A stretch of DNA of 64,000 nucleotides from Streptosporangium carneum (GTDB lineage: Bacteria > Actinomycetota > Actinomycetes > Streptosporangiales > Streptosporangiaceae): NCBI RefSeq assembly GCF_027922005.1, contig NZ_BSEV01000006.1:307340-371339 (forward strand). Direction: 5' to 3'. The notes beneath the pieces were generated by a model. It ran no database searches. It was not told where the DNA came from and was given only the letters and a program-made list of their open reading frames with translations. Of this stretch, positions 25,219 to 33,893 are shown in pieces. The number at the start of each line of letters is the position of its first letter. Positions within the stretch are counted from its first letter, which is position 1. Both the position numbers and the translations under genes were made by a program.

Positions 25219-25449
25219 TCAGGGCTTGAGAACCAGGCCCAGCGCGATGATGCACACGAACCAGACCACACCGGTGATGACGGTGAGCCGGTCAAGGTTG
25301 CGCTCCACCACGGAGGAGCCGCCGAACGACGACGAGAATCCGCCGCCGAACAGATCCGACAGACCACCGCCCTTGCCCTTGTGAAGCAGAACAAGCAGCA
25401 CCATCAGCAAGCTCGCCAGAATGAGGGCGATGGAGATTCCGATTGTCAC
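25219..25449 (-). CDS. secG: Preprotein translocase subunit SecG
   Basis: A 76-residue membrane protein with two hydrophobic segments (about 5-20 and 54-74) separated by a Gly/Ser loop (GLSDLFGGGFSSSFGGSSVV, the family signature). It stimulates SecYEG-dependent protein export. It follows tpiA on the same strand after a hairpin, the order seen in other actinobacteria. Confidence 0.93.
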   Translation of the reverse strand: MTIGISIALILASLLMVLLVLLHKGKGGGLSDLFGGGFSSSFGGSSVVERNLDRLTVITGVVWFVCIIALGLVLKP

Positions 25450-25534
25450 CGTGACCTGTCCCTGTGTGCGCGACCCGCGTCCGGGTGCGTCCCTTGTATG
25501 ACGCCTGTGGCGTGACGATTCAAACTTGCTCTAA

Positions 25535-25566
25535 GAGGGTACGACCTGTTGTCAAGTCGTACCCTC
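25535..25566 (-). terminator. Hairpin between tpiA and secG
   Basis: An 11-bp perfect stem (GAGGGTACGAC / GTCGTACCCTC) with a 10-base loop begins 12 bp after the tpiA stop. On the minus strand it is followed by TTAGAG. It probably ends or attenuates the gap-pgk-tpiA transcript. Confidence 0.7.
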
Positions 25567-25578
25567 CGAACGGCCCAG

Positions 25579-26364
25579 TCAGCCAGACATTTCGCTAAAG
25601 CGACAGATCTTGGCGAACTCCCCCGGGTCGAGGCTTGCGCCCCCCACCAGGGCTCCGTCCACGTCAGGCTGAGCCATGATGCCGGCGATGTTGTCAGATT
25701 TGACCGAGCCACCGTAAAGGATACGGACAGCCGCGGCCACCTCGCCGTCATACAGCTCGGCGAGTCGGGAACGCAGTGCCGAGCAGACCTCCTGAGCGTC
25801 GGCCGGGGTGGCCACCTCTCCGGTGCCGATCGCCCAGACCGGCTCGTAGGCCAGCACGATCGACCTGACCTGCTCGGCGGAGACCTTCCTGAGCGCCCCG
25901 TCGAGCTGCGAGACGCTGTGGGCCACCTGCCCGCCCGCCTGGCGGACCTCAAGCCCCTCCCCCACGCACAGGATCGGCGTGAGCGAGTTGCGGTAGGCCG
26001 CCTGCACCTTGGCGTTGACCAGGTCGTCGTCCTCGTGGTGGTACTGCCGCCGCTCCGAGTGCCCGATCACGACGAAGGTGCACCCGAGCTTGGCGAGCAT
26101 CGCCCCGGAGACGTCCCCGGTGTAGGCGCCCGCGTCGTGCTGGGACAGGTCCTGCCCGCCGTACAGGATCCGCAGCTTGTCACCGTCGACCAGGGTCTGC
26201 ACGCTGCGCAGATCCGTGAACGGCGGCAACACGGCCACGTCGACCTTGTCGAAGTCCTTGTCGTTGAGGGCGAACGCCAGCTTCTGGGTGGTGGCGATGG
26301 CCTCGAGGTGGTTGAGGTTCATCTTCCAGTTGCCGGCCATGAGTGGCTTGCGTGCCGTGCTCAC
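25579..26364 (-). CDS. tpiA: Triosephosphate isomerase
   Basis: Interconverts dihydroxyacetone phosphate and glyceraldehyde-3-phosphate. The 261-residue TIM barrel has catalytic Lys in AGNWKMN near residue 13, His in [12 protein letters not shown], Glu in [13 protein letters not shown] and the phosphate loop [11 protein letters not shown]. The GTG start at 26364 has only a weak ribosome-binding site. It follows pgk by 133 bp. Confidence 0.97.
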   Translation of the reverse strand: MSTARKPLMAGNWKMNLNHLEAIATTQKLAFALNDKDFDKVDVAVLPPFTDLRSVQTLVDGDKLRILYGGQDLSQHDAGAYTGDVSGAMLAKLGCTFVVIGHSERRQYHHEDDDLVNAKVQAAYRNSLTPILCVGEGLEVRQAGGQVAHSVSQLDGALRKVSAEQVRSIVLAYEPVWAIGTGEVATPADAQEVCSALRSRLAELYDGEVAAAVRILYGGSVKSDNIAGIMAQPDVDGALVGGASLDPGEFAKICRFSEMSG

Positions 26365-26497
26365 CTGTCGCTCACCGCTCTCTGTCCGCCTTCGTTTCCG
26401 TCATGCTCCCCGCCTGTCGCCCTGCCCGTCGCCGGTGGCCCGGCGTGCCCGGGGCACGCGCGGCGCGCACCGGCGCGCTCACTGCGTCGATCCACTC

Positions 26498-27684
26498 CTA
26501 TGCCTCCAGGGCGACGAGCCCGGGCAGGGTCTTGCCCTCCAGGTATTCGAGGCTGGCCCCGCCACCGGTGGAGATGTGCGAGAAGCCGTCCTCGGGGAGG
26601 CCGAGCTGCCGCACGGCGGCGGCGGAGTCACCGCCTCCGACGACCGTGAAGGCCTCCGACCTGATCAACGCCTCGGCGACGGCACGGGTTCCCTCGGAGA
26701 ACGCCTCGAACTCGAAGACGCCCATCGGGCCGTTCCAGAACACGGTCCTGGCGTCCGCGAGCTTCGTGGCGAAAAGCTCGCGGCTCCGCGGACCGATGTC
26801 CAGACCCTGCCGGTCCGCCGGGATCGCGGTGGCGTCGACGACCTCGTGCTCCGCGTCCTCGGCGAAGTGCGTGGCCGCCAGCACGTCGACCGGGAGGACG
26901 ATCTCGACGCCGCGCTTGACCGCCTCGTTGAGGAAGTCGCGCACCTGGTCGAGCTGGTCGCGCTGCAGCAGCGACTGGCCGACCTCGTGGCCCTGGGCGG
27001 CCAGGAAGGTGTAGGCCATGCCGCCGCCGATGAGCAGCCGGTCGACCTTGGTGAGCAGGTTGCCGATGACGCCGAGCTTGTCGGAGACCTTGGCGCCGCC
27101 GAGCACGACGACGTACGGCCTCGCGGGGTTCTCGGTCAGCTTCCTGAGGACCTCGACCTCGGCCGCGACGAGCTTGCCCGCCGCGTGCGGCAGCAGCAGC
27201 GGCACGTCGTAGACGCTGGCGTGCTTGCGGTGGACCGCGCCGAAGCCGTCGCCGACGTAGACCTCGCCGAAGGCCGCCAGCTTCTCGGCGAACGCGGCGC
27301 GCTCGGCGTCGTCCTTGGACTCCTCGCCCGGCTCGAAGCGCAGGTTCTCCAGCAGGGCCACCTGGCCGTCCTGGAGCCCCTCCACGACCGACTGGGCCGA
27401 CTGCCCGACGACGTCGCCCGCGAAGGCGACCTCGGCGCCCAGGAGCTCGCCGAGGCGCTTGGCGACGGGCGCCAGGGAGTACTTCGGGTTGGGCTCGCCC
27501 TTCGGACGGCCCAGGTGGGCGCAGGCGATCACGCGCGCGCCCTTCTCGGCCAGCTCCTTGATCGTCGGAAGCGAGGCCCTGATACGGCCGTCGTCGGTGA
27601 TGACGTCCCCGTCCAGGGGAACGTTGAGGTCGACGCGTACGAGGACGCGCCGACCCTTCACGTCGAACTCAGACAGGTCCTTCA

Positions 27685-27685
<1 letters not shown>
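26498..27685 (-). CDS. pgk: Phosphoglycerate kinase
   Basis: Makes ATP from 1,3-bisphosphoglycerate. 395 residues from the ATG at 27685: [25 protein letters not shown], and the nucleotide site [15 protein letters not shown] near the C-terminus, followed by the hinge block [15 protein letters not shown]. The ATG shares one base with the gap stop (TGATG), so translation is coupled to gap. Confidence 0.97.
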
Positions 27686-28767
<1,082 letters not shown>

Positions 28768-28780
28768 CTATCGGACCCAA

Positions 28781-28796
28781 ATTGGTTTAGACCACT
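28781..28796. promoter_or_regulatory. DasR-responsive-element-like palindrome upstream of gap
   Basis: ATTGGTTTAGACCACT agrees at 14 of 16 positions with the streptomycete dre core ACTGGTCTAGACCACT, as I recall it. It sits 92 bp upstream of the gap start codon. DasR is a GntR repressor that responds to GlcN-6-phosphate. Its presence in this organism is unproven. Confidence 0.5.
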
Positions 28797-28847
28797 CGCG
28801 GGGGCCGGTCTGTTCTTCCTCATCCCATGTGTAGGTATCGCACTATT

Positions 28848-28867
28848 CAAGTCGAGTGCCCGACTTG
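28848..28867. promoter_or_regulatory. 20-bp inverted repeat in the gap upstream region
   Basis: CAAGTCG - AGTGCC - CGACTTG is a perfect 7-bp inverted repeat with a six-base spacer, inside the AT-richer segment 28840-28920 that probably holds the gap promoter. It resembles a repressor site; no regulator can be named. Confidence 0.4.
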
Positions 28868-28928
28868 TCACTGTAAATCCGTGTAACACCACGATGACCT
28901 GCTATGACATTTTTAATTGACAGCCGTT

Positions 28929-28985
28929 AGGAGCGGTCGCCGGTAAACGACCGCCGGAGTCGGCGTGACGGGGACCGGATGTCCC
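28929..28985 (-). repeat. 57-bp repeat, left copy (downstream of the ECF sigma gene)
   Basis: Read on the minus strand, it begins GGGACATCCGGTCCCCGTCA and matches about 80% of positions in the right copy at 30829-30885, which lies in the opposite orientation. Differences are mostly transitions. Each copy lies 3' of the neighbouring gene and runs in that gene's direction. The rest of 28986-29119 shows nothing recognisable. Confidence 0.75.
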
Positions 28986-29119
28986 AGCGGCAGCGGGGTC
29001 CCGCTCGGCGGACGGGTACGCGGACGGTGACGAACGCGGCGGCCGGGCAGAGGCGGGAGCCGACGACTCCGCCGTCGCGTTCGAAGCGGCGGGCGGAGCC
29101 GATGGCGCGCAGGCGCGTG

Positions 29120-30055
29120 TCAGCCCGTCGCCCACGGCCGGAGCTTGTCGGGGTTGAGCACTGCCCAGACATGCTTGATCCGGTCGCCTGCGACGTCGAA
29201 CGCCAGCACCGACACGGTGACGCCGTCCAGCTGGGCCACCAGACCAGGATGACCGTTGACCGCGCGCTCCAGGATCGTCATGTTGGATGCCGCACCGGCC
29301 CGGTCGGCGAAGAAACGTGCGACCTGCTCGGCGCCTTCGACCGGACGGATCTCGGCTCTGACGAGTCCGCCGCCGTCGCCGGTCGCCGTCGCGTCGGGGT
29401 CGAGGAGGCCGACGAGGGCGTGGAGGTCCTTGGCCTCCCATGCCCGCTTGAAGGCTCTGACGACGTCGGCGCGCTGGGCCGCCGGGGTCGCGGGAGCCCG
29501 CGACGCGCGAATGCGGCGGCGGGCGGAGGAGGCCAGCTGGCGGCACGCCGTCGGCGTACGGCCGACGATCTCGGCCACTTCGGCGAAGGGGTAGCGGAAG
29601 ACGTCGTGGAGGACGAACGTGACCCGCTCGGCCGGGGTCATCGAGTCGAGCACGACGAGGAAGGCCATGTTGACCGACTCGTCGAGGGTGACCCGGTCGG
29701 CCGGGTCGGCCGTGCCGCTGCCCGACCCTCCGTCGCTCCACTCCGCACGGTCGGGCAGCGGCTCGGGGATCCATTCACCCACGTAGCGCTCCCGCCTGAC
29801 CCGTGCCGAGCCGAGCAGGTCGAGACAGATGCGACTGGCGACGGTCGTCAGCCAGCCGCCGGGGGACTCGACGCCCTCCTGCCGCTGCCGGGACATGGCG
29901 TACCAGCGGGCGTAGGTCTCCTGTACGACGTCCTCGGCGTCGGCCAGGGAGCCGAGGAGCCGGTAGGCGAGATTGGTCAGCTGACGCCGCTCGCTCATGA
30001 TCGCGCTCAGGCCCGGATCGGGCCTGCCGTCTCCCGGCTCGGATGGGGTGGTCAC
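29120..30055 (-). CDS. sigJ: ECF41-type RNA polymerase sigma factor with SnoaL-like C-terminus
   Basis: 311 residues from a GTG at 30055. Sigma region 2 (LTNLAYRLLGSLADAEDVVQ, TYARWYA) and region 4 (FVLHDVFRYPFAEVAEIVGR) are clear. They are followed by a C-terminal NTF2/SnoaL-like domain of about 120 residues that carries the ECF41 motifs DGGG (GDGGGLVRA) and NPDKL (LNPDKLRPW) at the end. In ECF41 proteins this domain tunes activity, with no separate anti-sigma factor. ECF41 genes lie beside a target oxidoreductase/epimerase gene; here that is the divergent flavodoxin gene. Both genes have matching promoters. The symbol is by family analogy. Confidence 0.9.
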   Translation of the reverse strand: MTTPSEPGDGRPDPGLSAIMSERRQLTNLAYRLLGSLADAEDVVQETYARWYAMSRQRQEGVESPGGWLTTVASRICLDLLGSARVRRERYVGEWIPEPLPDRAEWSDGGSGSGTADPADRVTLDESVNMAFLVVLDSMTPAERVTFVLHDVFRYPFAEVAEIVGRTPTACRQLASSARRRIRASRAPATPAAQRADVVRAFKRAWEAKDLHALVGLLDPDATATGDGGGLVRAEIRPVEGAEQVARFFADRAGAASNMTILERAVNGHPGLVAQLDGVTVSVLAFDVAGDRIKHVWAVLNPDKLRPWATG

Positions 30056-30098
30056 GGTGTCGCCGGCTCCCTTGGTCGCGTCTTCCCTCACCCGGTTC

Positions 30099-30125
30099 GA
30101 CGAGACAGCGCACCGAAGTGTGAGG
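30099..30125 (-). promoter_or_regulatory. ECF41-type promoter of the sigma gene
   Basis: On the minus strand: CCTCACA (30125-30119), 16 bases, CGTC (30102-30099), then GAACCG. This fits the ECF41 consensus TGTCACA-N16-CGTC. It lies 44 bp upstream of the sigma start, which indicates autoregulation. Confidence 0.7.
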
Positions 30126-30136
30126 TCGGCCCGTCG

Positions 30137-30163
30137 CCTCACATTCCGAGGGGTCGCATCGTC
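30137..30163 (+). promoter_or_regulatory. ECF41-type promoter of the flavodoxin gene
   Basis: CCTCACA (30137-30143), 16 bases, CGTC (30160-30163), then GAACCG. It is identical in boxes, spacing and flank to the promoter of the divergent sigma gene, and 37 bp upstream of the ATG at 30201. Confidence 0.72.
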
Positions 30164-30200
30164 GAACCGCTGAGACGAACGCCAGGGAAGGAACCCGATC

Positions 30201-30809
30201 ATGGAACCCGTCAACGTCGCGATCATTTACTACAGCGCCACAGGCACCGTGCACGCCTTGGCGCAGGCCGCCGCCGAGGGCGCGGAAAAGGCCGGCGCGC
30301 GCGTGCGACTGCGCAAGGTCGCCGAACTGGCCCCGCCGGAGGCGATCAGCGCCAGGCCGGACTGGGCGCAGCACCTCCAGGACACCGCCGACGTCGCCGA
30401 GGTCGGCCTCGACGACCTGGTCTGGGCCGACGCGGTGCTGTTCGGCACCCCCACCCGCTTCGGCAACCCGGCCAGCCAGCTCAGGGCGTTCATCGACACC
30501 ACCGGCGGCCTGTGGTACCACGGCAAGCTCGCGGACAAGGTGTACTCGGCTTTCACCGCCTCCAACACCGCCCACGGCGGACAGGAGTCCACCCTCCTGG
30601 CGCTAGGGAACACGTTCTACCACTGGGGCGGCGTCATCGTGCCCCCCGGCTACACCGACCCCGTCCAGTTCCAGTCAGGCAATCCCTACGGCGCCTCCCA
30701 CGTGGCCGGCGACGGGCCGCCCGGTGAGGTGGCCCTGCAGGCGGCCCGTCACCAGGCCCGCCGCGTCGTCGACACCGCGGCCTCGCTCAAGGCCGGCCGC
30801 GCCGCCTGA
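30201..30809 (+). CDS. wrbA: NAD(P)H:quinone oxidoreductase, WrbA type
   Basis: A 202-residue flavodoxin-fold FMN enzyme that reduces quinones by two electrons. FMN phosphate loop YYSATGTVHALAQAAAEG is near residue 10; FGTPTRFGNPASQLRAFID and the segment SAFTASNTAHGGQESTLLAL are WrbA signatures. It is transcribed divergently from the ECF41 sigma gene and from a promoter of the same type, so it is the probable main target of that sigma factor. This suggests a response to redox or quinone stress. Confidence 0.92.
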   Translation: MEPVNVAIIYYSATGTVHALAQAAAEGAEKAGARVRLRKVAELAPPEAISARPDWAQHLQDTADVAEVGLDDLVWADAVLFGTPTRFGNPASQLRAFIDTTGGLWYHGKLADKVYSAFTASNTAHGGQESTLLALGNTFYHWGGVIVPPGYTDPVQFQSGNPYGASHVAGDGPPGEVALQAARHQARRVVDTAASLKAGRAA

Positions 30810-30828
30810 TCCGGCGCAGGACGCCAAC

Positions 30829-30885
30829 GGGACACCCGGCCTCCGTCACGCCGACTCCGGCGACCGTCCACCGGCGGCCGCTCCA
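30829..30885 (+). repeat. 57-bp repeat, right copy (downstream of wrbA)
   Basis: Begins GGGACACCCGGCCTCCGTCA and is the inverted partner of 28929-28985. Together the copies flank the sigma/wrbA pair. No coding or hairpin function is evident, although the unit is rich in CCGGCG/CGCCGG words that could fold. Confidence 0.75.
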
Positions 30886-31016
30886 AAGCCGTCGGAACGG
30901 GACCCCACTCACCGGACGGACGTCCCCGGACCGGCGGCGAACGCCCGCGGCGGGCAAGCGGGAGGGCGGGCTTCGCGCGCTCCCGGCGACGGCGGGAGCA
31001 CGCAGGGCGACGCGGC

Positions 31017-31997
31017 CTACGGCGCCAGCATGTCCACCGTGAGGTTGGCCTCGGTGTTGGGGATGCCGATGTCCTGGGCGCGCTTGTCGGCCATCGCGAG
31101 CAGGCGGCGGATGCGTCCGGCGATGGCGTCCTTGGTCAGCGGCGGGTCGGCGAGCTGACCGAGCTCCTCAAGAGAGGCCTGCTTGTGCTCGACGCGCAGG
31201 CGGCCCGCGATCACCAGGTGCTCAGGAGCCTCCTCCCCGAGGATCTCCAGGGCCCGTTGCACCCTGGCCCCCGCCGCGACCGCCGCGCGGGCCGAGCGCC
31301 GCAGGTTGGCGTCGTCGAAGTTGGCCAGCCGGTTGGCCGTCGCCCGCACCTCGCGGCGCATCCGCCGCTCCTCCCAGGCGAGGACGCTGTCGTGGGCGCC
31401 GAGCCGGGTCAGCAGCGCGCTGATCGCGTCTCCGTCGCGGACCACGACGCGGTCGACGCCGCGGACCTCACGGGCCTTGGCGTGGATCTTCAGCCGCCTC
31501 GCGGAGCCGACCAGGGCGAGCGCCGCCTCAGGACCGGGGCAGGTGACCTCGAGCGACATGGAACGGCCCGGCTCGGTGAGCGAGCCGTGGGCCAGGAACG
31601 CGCCCCGCCAGGCGGCCTCCGCGTCACAGGTCGCCCCCGCGACCACCTGACGCGGCAGGCCGCGGACCGGACGGCCGTGGTTGTCGATCAGGCCGGTCTG
31701 CCGGGCCAGCGCCTCCCCGTCGCGGTAGACCCTGACCACGTAGCGCGAGCCCTTGCGCAACCCCGCGGGGGCCAGGACGAGCACTTCCGCCTTGTGTCCG
31801 AAAACCTCGCCGATGTCCTTGATGAGCCTTCTGGCGGTGACGTTGGTGTCCAGCTCCGCCTCGATCACGATCCGCCCGCCCACCAGGTGCAGCCCGCTCG
31901 CGAACCGCAGCAGCGTCGAAACCTCGGCCTTACGGCAGCAAGGCTTCAGGACTGGCAAGCGACTCAGCTCGTCTTTCACCACACCTGTCATCGCCAT
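31017..31997 (-). CDS. whiA: DNA-binding sporulation regulator WhiA
   Basis: A 326-residue protein with an N-terminal LAGLIDADG-homing-endonuclease-like fold ([27 protein letters not shown]) and a C-terminal helix-turn-helix ([20 protein letters not shown]). In streptomycetes WhiA works with WhiB to switch on sporulation-septation genes. In other Gram-positives it affects division. It is the last gene of a rapZ-yvcK-whiA group that follows uvrC. Confidence 0.95.
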   Translation of the reverse strand: MAMTGVVKDELSRLPVLKPCCRKAEVSTLLRFASGLHLVGGRIVIEAELDTNVTARRLIKDIGEVFGHKAEVLVLAPAGLRKGSRYVVRVYRDGEALARQTGLIDNHGRPVRGLPRQVVAGATCDAEAAWRGAFLAHGSLTEPGRSMSLEVTCPGPEAALALVGSARRLKIHAKAREVRGVDRVVVRDGDAISALLTRLGAHDSVLAWEERRMRREVRATANRLANFDDANLRRSARAAVAAGARVQRALEILGEEAPEHLVIAGRLRVEHKQASLEELGQLADPPLTKDAIAGRIRRLLAMADKRAQDIGIPNTEANLTVDMLAP

Positions 31998-32088
31998 GCG
32001 CGTTCGTCCTCCCCCATACAGACCTCATGCAGCCCGAGAAACCAGGCTCATAGAAGTTTCTCGCACTCCTGAGCACCGCTGACCAGGA

Positions 32089-33024
32089 TCAACGCTTCTC
32101 ACGGAAAATCTCGTCCAGGACGGAGGCAAGACGTTGCGCATCGTGCCGCGGCGAGCCGTCCTCGTCGGCCACCGAGGCCAGGACGAGCCGCCCGCCCAGC
32201 TCGGCGGCGGCCTTCTCCAACTCCTCCCCGTCCTCGGCCACGCCGGTGTCGGCGAGCACCACGTCGATCTCCAGGGAGGGCGCGTGCGCTCGCAGGACCT
32301 CCAGGTGTTTCTGGGGCGAGAAGCCGTCGGTCTCCCCTGGCTGGGGGGCCAGGTTGAGCGCGACCAGGCGGCGCGCCCGGGTCCGGTGCAGGGCGTCGGC
32401 AAGCTCCGGCACCTTGAGATGGGGCAGCACGCTGGTGAACCACGACCCGGGGCCGAAGATCACCCAGTCGGCCTCCATCACCGCCTCGACCGCCTGGGGG
32501 CAGGCCGGCGGATCCTCGGGCAGCAGCGAGATGGCCCGAACCCTGCCCGGGGTGAGGGCGCACGCCACCTGGCCGTACACGGTGCTCACCTGGCCGTCCA
32601 GCTCGACCTCCGCGGCGATGTCGAGCGGCACCGAGGACATCGGCAGGACCCGCCCGTGCGCGCCCAGCAGCCGTCCGACCCAGTCGAGCCCGGCGACCGT
32701 GTCTCCCAGCCGCTCCCACAGCGCCACGATCAGCAGGTTGCCGACCGCGTGCCCGTGCAGCTCGCCCTCGCTGCGGAAACGGTGCTGGGCCACCTCGCTC
32801 CAGGTCCGCCCCCACTCGTCGTCACCGCACAGCGCGGCGAGCGCCATCCGCAGGTCTCCCGGGGGCAGCACGCCGAGCTCGCGGCGCAGCCGCCCGCTCG
32901 ACCCCCCGTCGTCCGCCACGGTGACCACGGCTGTCAGCTCGGAGGTGACCCTGCGCAGCGCCGACAGCGAGGCGTACAGCCCGTGTCCTCCGCCCAGGGC
33001 GACGACCTTGAGATCCTCGCTCAC
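32089..33024 (-). CDS. yvcK: Gluconeogenesis factor YvcK (CofD-like)
   Basis: A 311-residue nucleotide-sugar-binding protein (UDP-GlcNAc in Bacillus and mycobacteria). Signature blocks are VVALGGGHGLYASLSAL at the N-terminus, VTVADDGGSSGRLRRELG, and VIFGPGSWFTSVLPHL. It controls carbon flow and cell-wall precursor supply. Its start overlaps the rapZ stop by four bases (ATGA), so the pair is coupled. Confidence 0.95.
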   Translation of the reverse strand: MSEDLKVVALGGGHGLYASLSALRRVTSELTAVVTVADDGGSSGRLRRELGVLPPGDLRMALAALCGDDEWGRTWSEVAQHRFRSEGELHGHAVGNLLIVALWERLGDTVAGLDWVGRLLGAHGRVLPMSSVPLDIAAEVELDGQVSTVYGQVACALTPGRVRAISLLPEDPPACPQAVEAVMEADWVIFGPGSWFTSVLPHLKVPELADALHRTRARRLVALNLAPQPGETDGFSPQKHLEVLRAHAPSLEIDVVLADTGVAEDGEELEKAAAELGGRLVLASVADEDGSPRHDAQRLASVLDEIFREKR

Positions 33025-33893
33025 TCCCGGCCCACATCCCGGTGGCTCACCTGCACCTCCATGCCTCCCCGATCTCGCAATCGACCGCCGATCTGCTCGG
33101 CCATGGCGACGCTGCGGTGCTTGCCGCCGGTACAGCCGACGGCGAGCGTGGCGTAGCCCTTGCCCTCGCGGGTGTAGCCGGCCGCGATGATGCCGACCAC
33201 CTCCTCGTAGGCGTCGAGGAGCTCCTTGGCCCCGGCCTGGTTGAGAACGTAATCGCGCACCGGGGCGTCGAGGCCGTTCATCGGGCGGAGCTCGGGAACC
33301 CAGTGGGGATTGGGCAGGAAACGGCAGTCGACGACCAGGTCGGCGTCGACGGGCAGGCCGTACTTGTAGCCGAAGGAGACCACGTTGACCCGCAGCCCGG
33401 GGCGGTCCTCACCGCCGAAGAAAGCGACGATCTTGCCGCGGAGCTCGTGGACGTTGAGGTTGGAGGTGTCGATCACCAGGTCGGCGTTGGCCCTGACCTC
33501 GCGCAGGATGCCGCGCTCGCGGGCGATCCCGTCGACCAGCCTGCCGTCTCCCTGCAGCGGGTGCGGGCGGCGGACGTTCTCGAACCTGCGGACCAGCTCC
33601 TCGTCGCTGGCCTCGAGGAACACCACCCGCACCGCGACGCCGCGCCCCTCGAGCTCCTCGATCGCGGCGTTGAGGTCGGTGGTGAAGGCCAGGCTGCGAA
33701 CGTCGACCACCGCGGCCACCTTGTCGGCGGCCAGTTTGACCCGTCCCGCCTCCTCCGCCATGGCGAACAGCAGGCCTGGAGGCAGGTTGTCGATGACGAA
33801 CCAGCCCAGGTCCTCCAGGGCCTTGGCCGCCGTGCTCCGTCCCGCCCCCGACATACCGGTGACGATGACGAACGCGGACTCTCTTTCGTTCAT
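33021..33893 (-). CDS. rapZ: RNase adapter / P-loop protein RapZ (YvcJ)
   Basis: 290 residues. The Walker A loop is [18 protein letters not shown] and the C-terminal domain has the conserved RapZ blocks [20 protein letters not shown] and [17 protein letters not shown]. In enterobacteria RapZ steers small-RNA decay for amino-sugar synthesis; in actinobacteria the role is less clear but linked to YvcK. Its ATG overlaps the uvrC stop by four bases. Confidence 0.95.
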   Translation of the reverse strand: MNERESAFVIVTGMSGAGRSTAAKALEDLGWFVIDNLPPGLLFAMAEEAGRVKLAADKVAAVVDVRSLAFTTDLNAAIEELEGRGVAVRVVFLEASDEELVRRFENVRRPHPLQGDGRLVDGIARERGILREVRANADLVIDTSNLNVHELRGKIVAFFGGEDRPGLRVNVVSFGYKYGLPVDADLVVDCRFLPNPHWVPELRPMNGLDAPVRDYVLNQAGAKELLDAYEEVVGIIAAGYTREGKGYATLAVGCTGGKHRSVAMAEQIGGRLRDRGGMEVQVSHRDVGRE

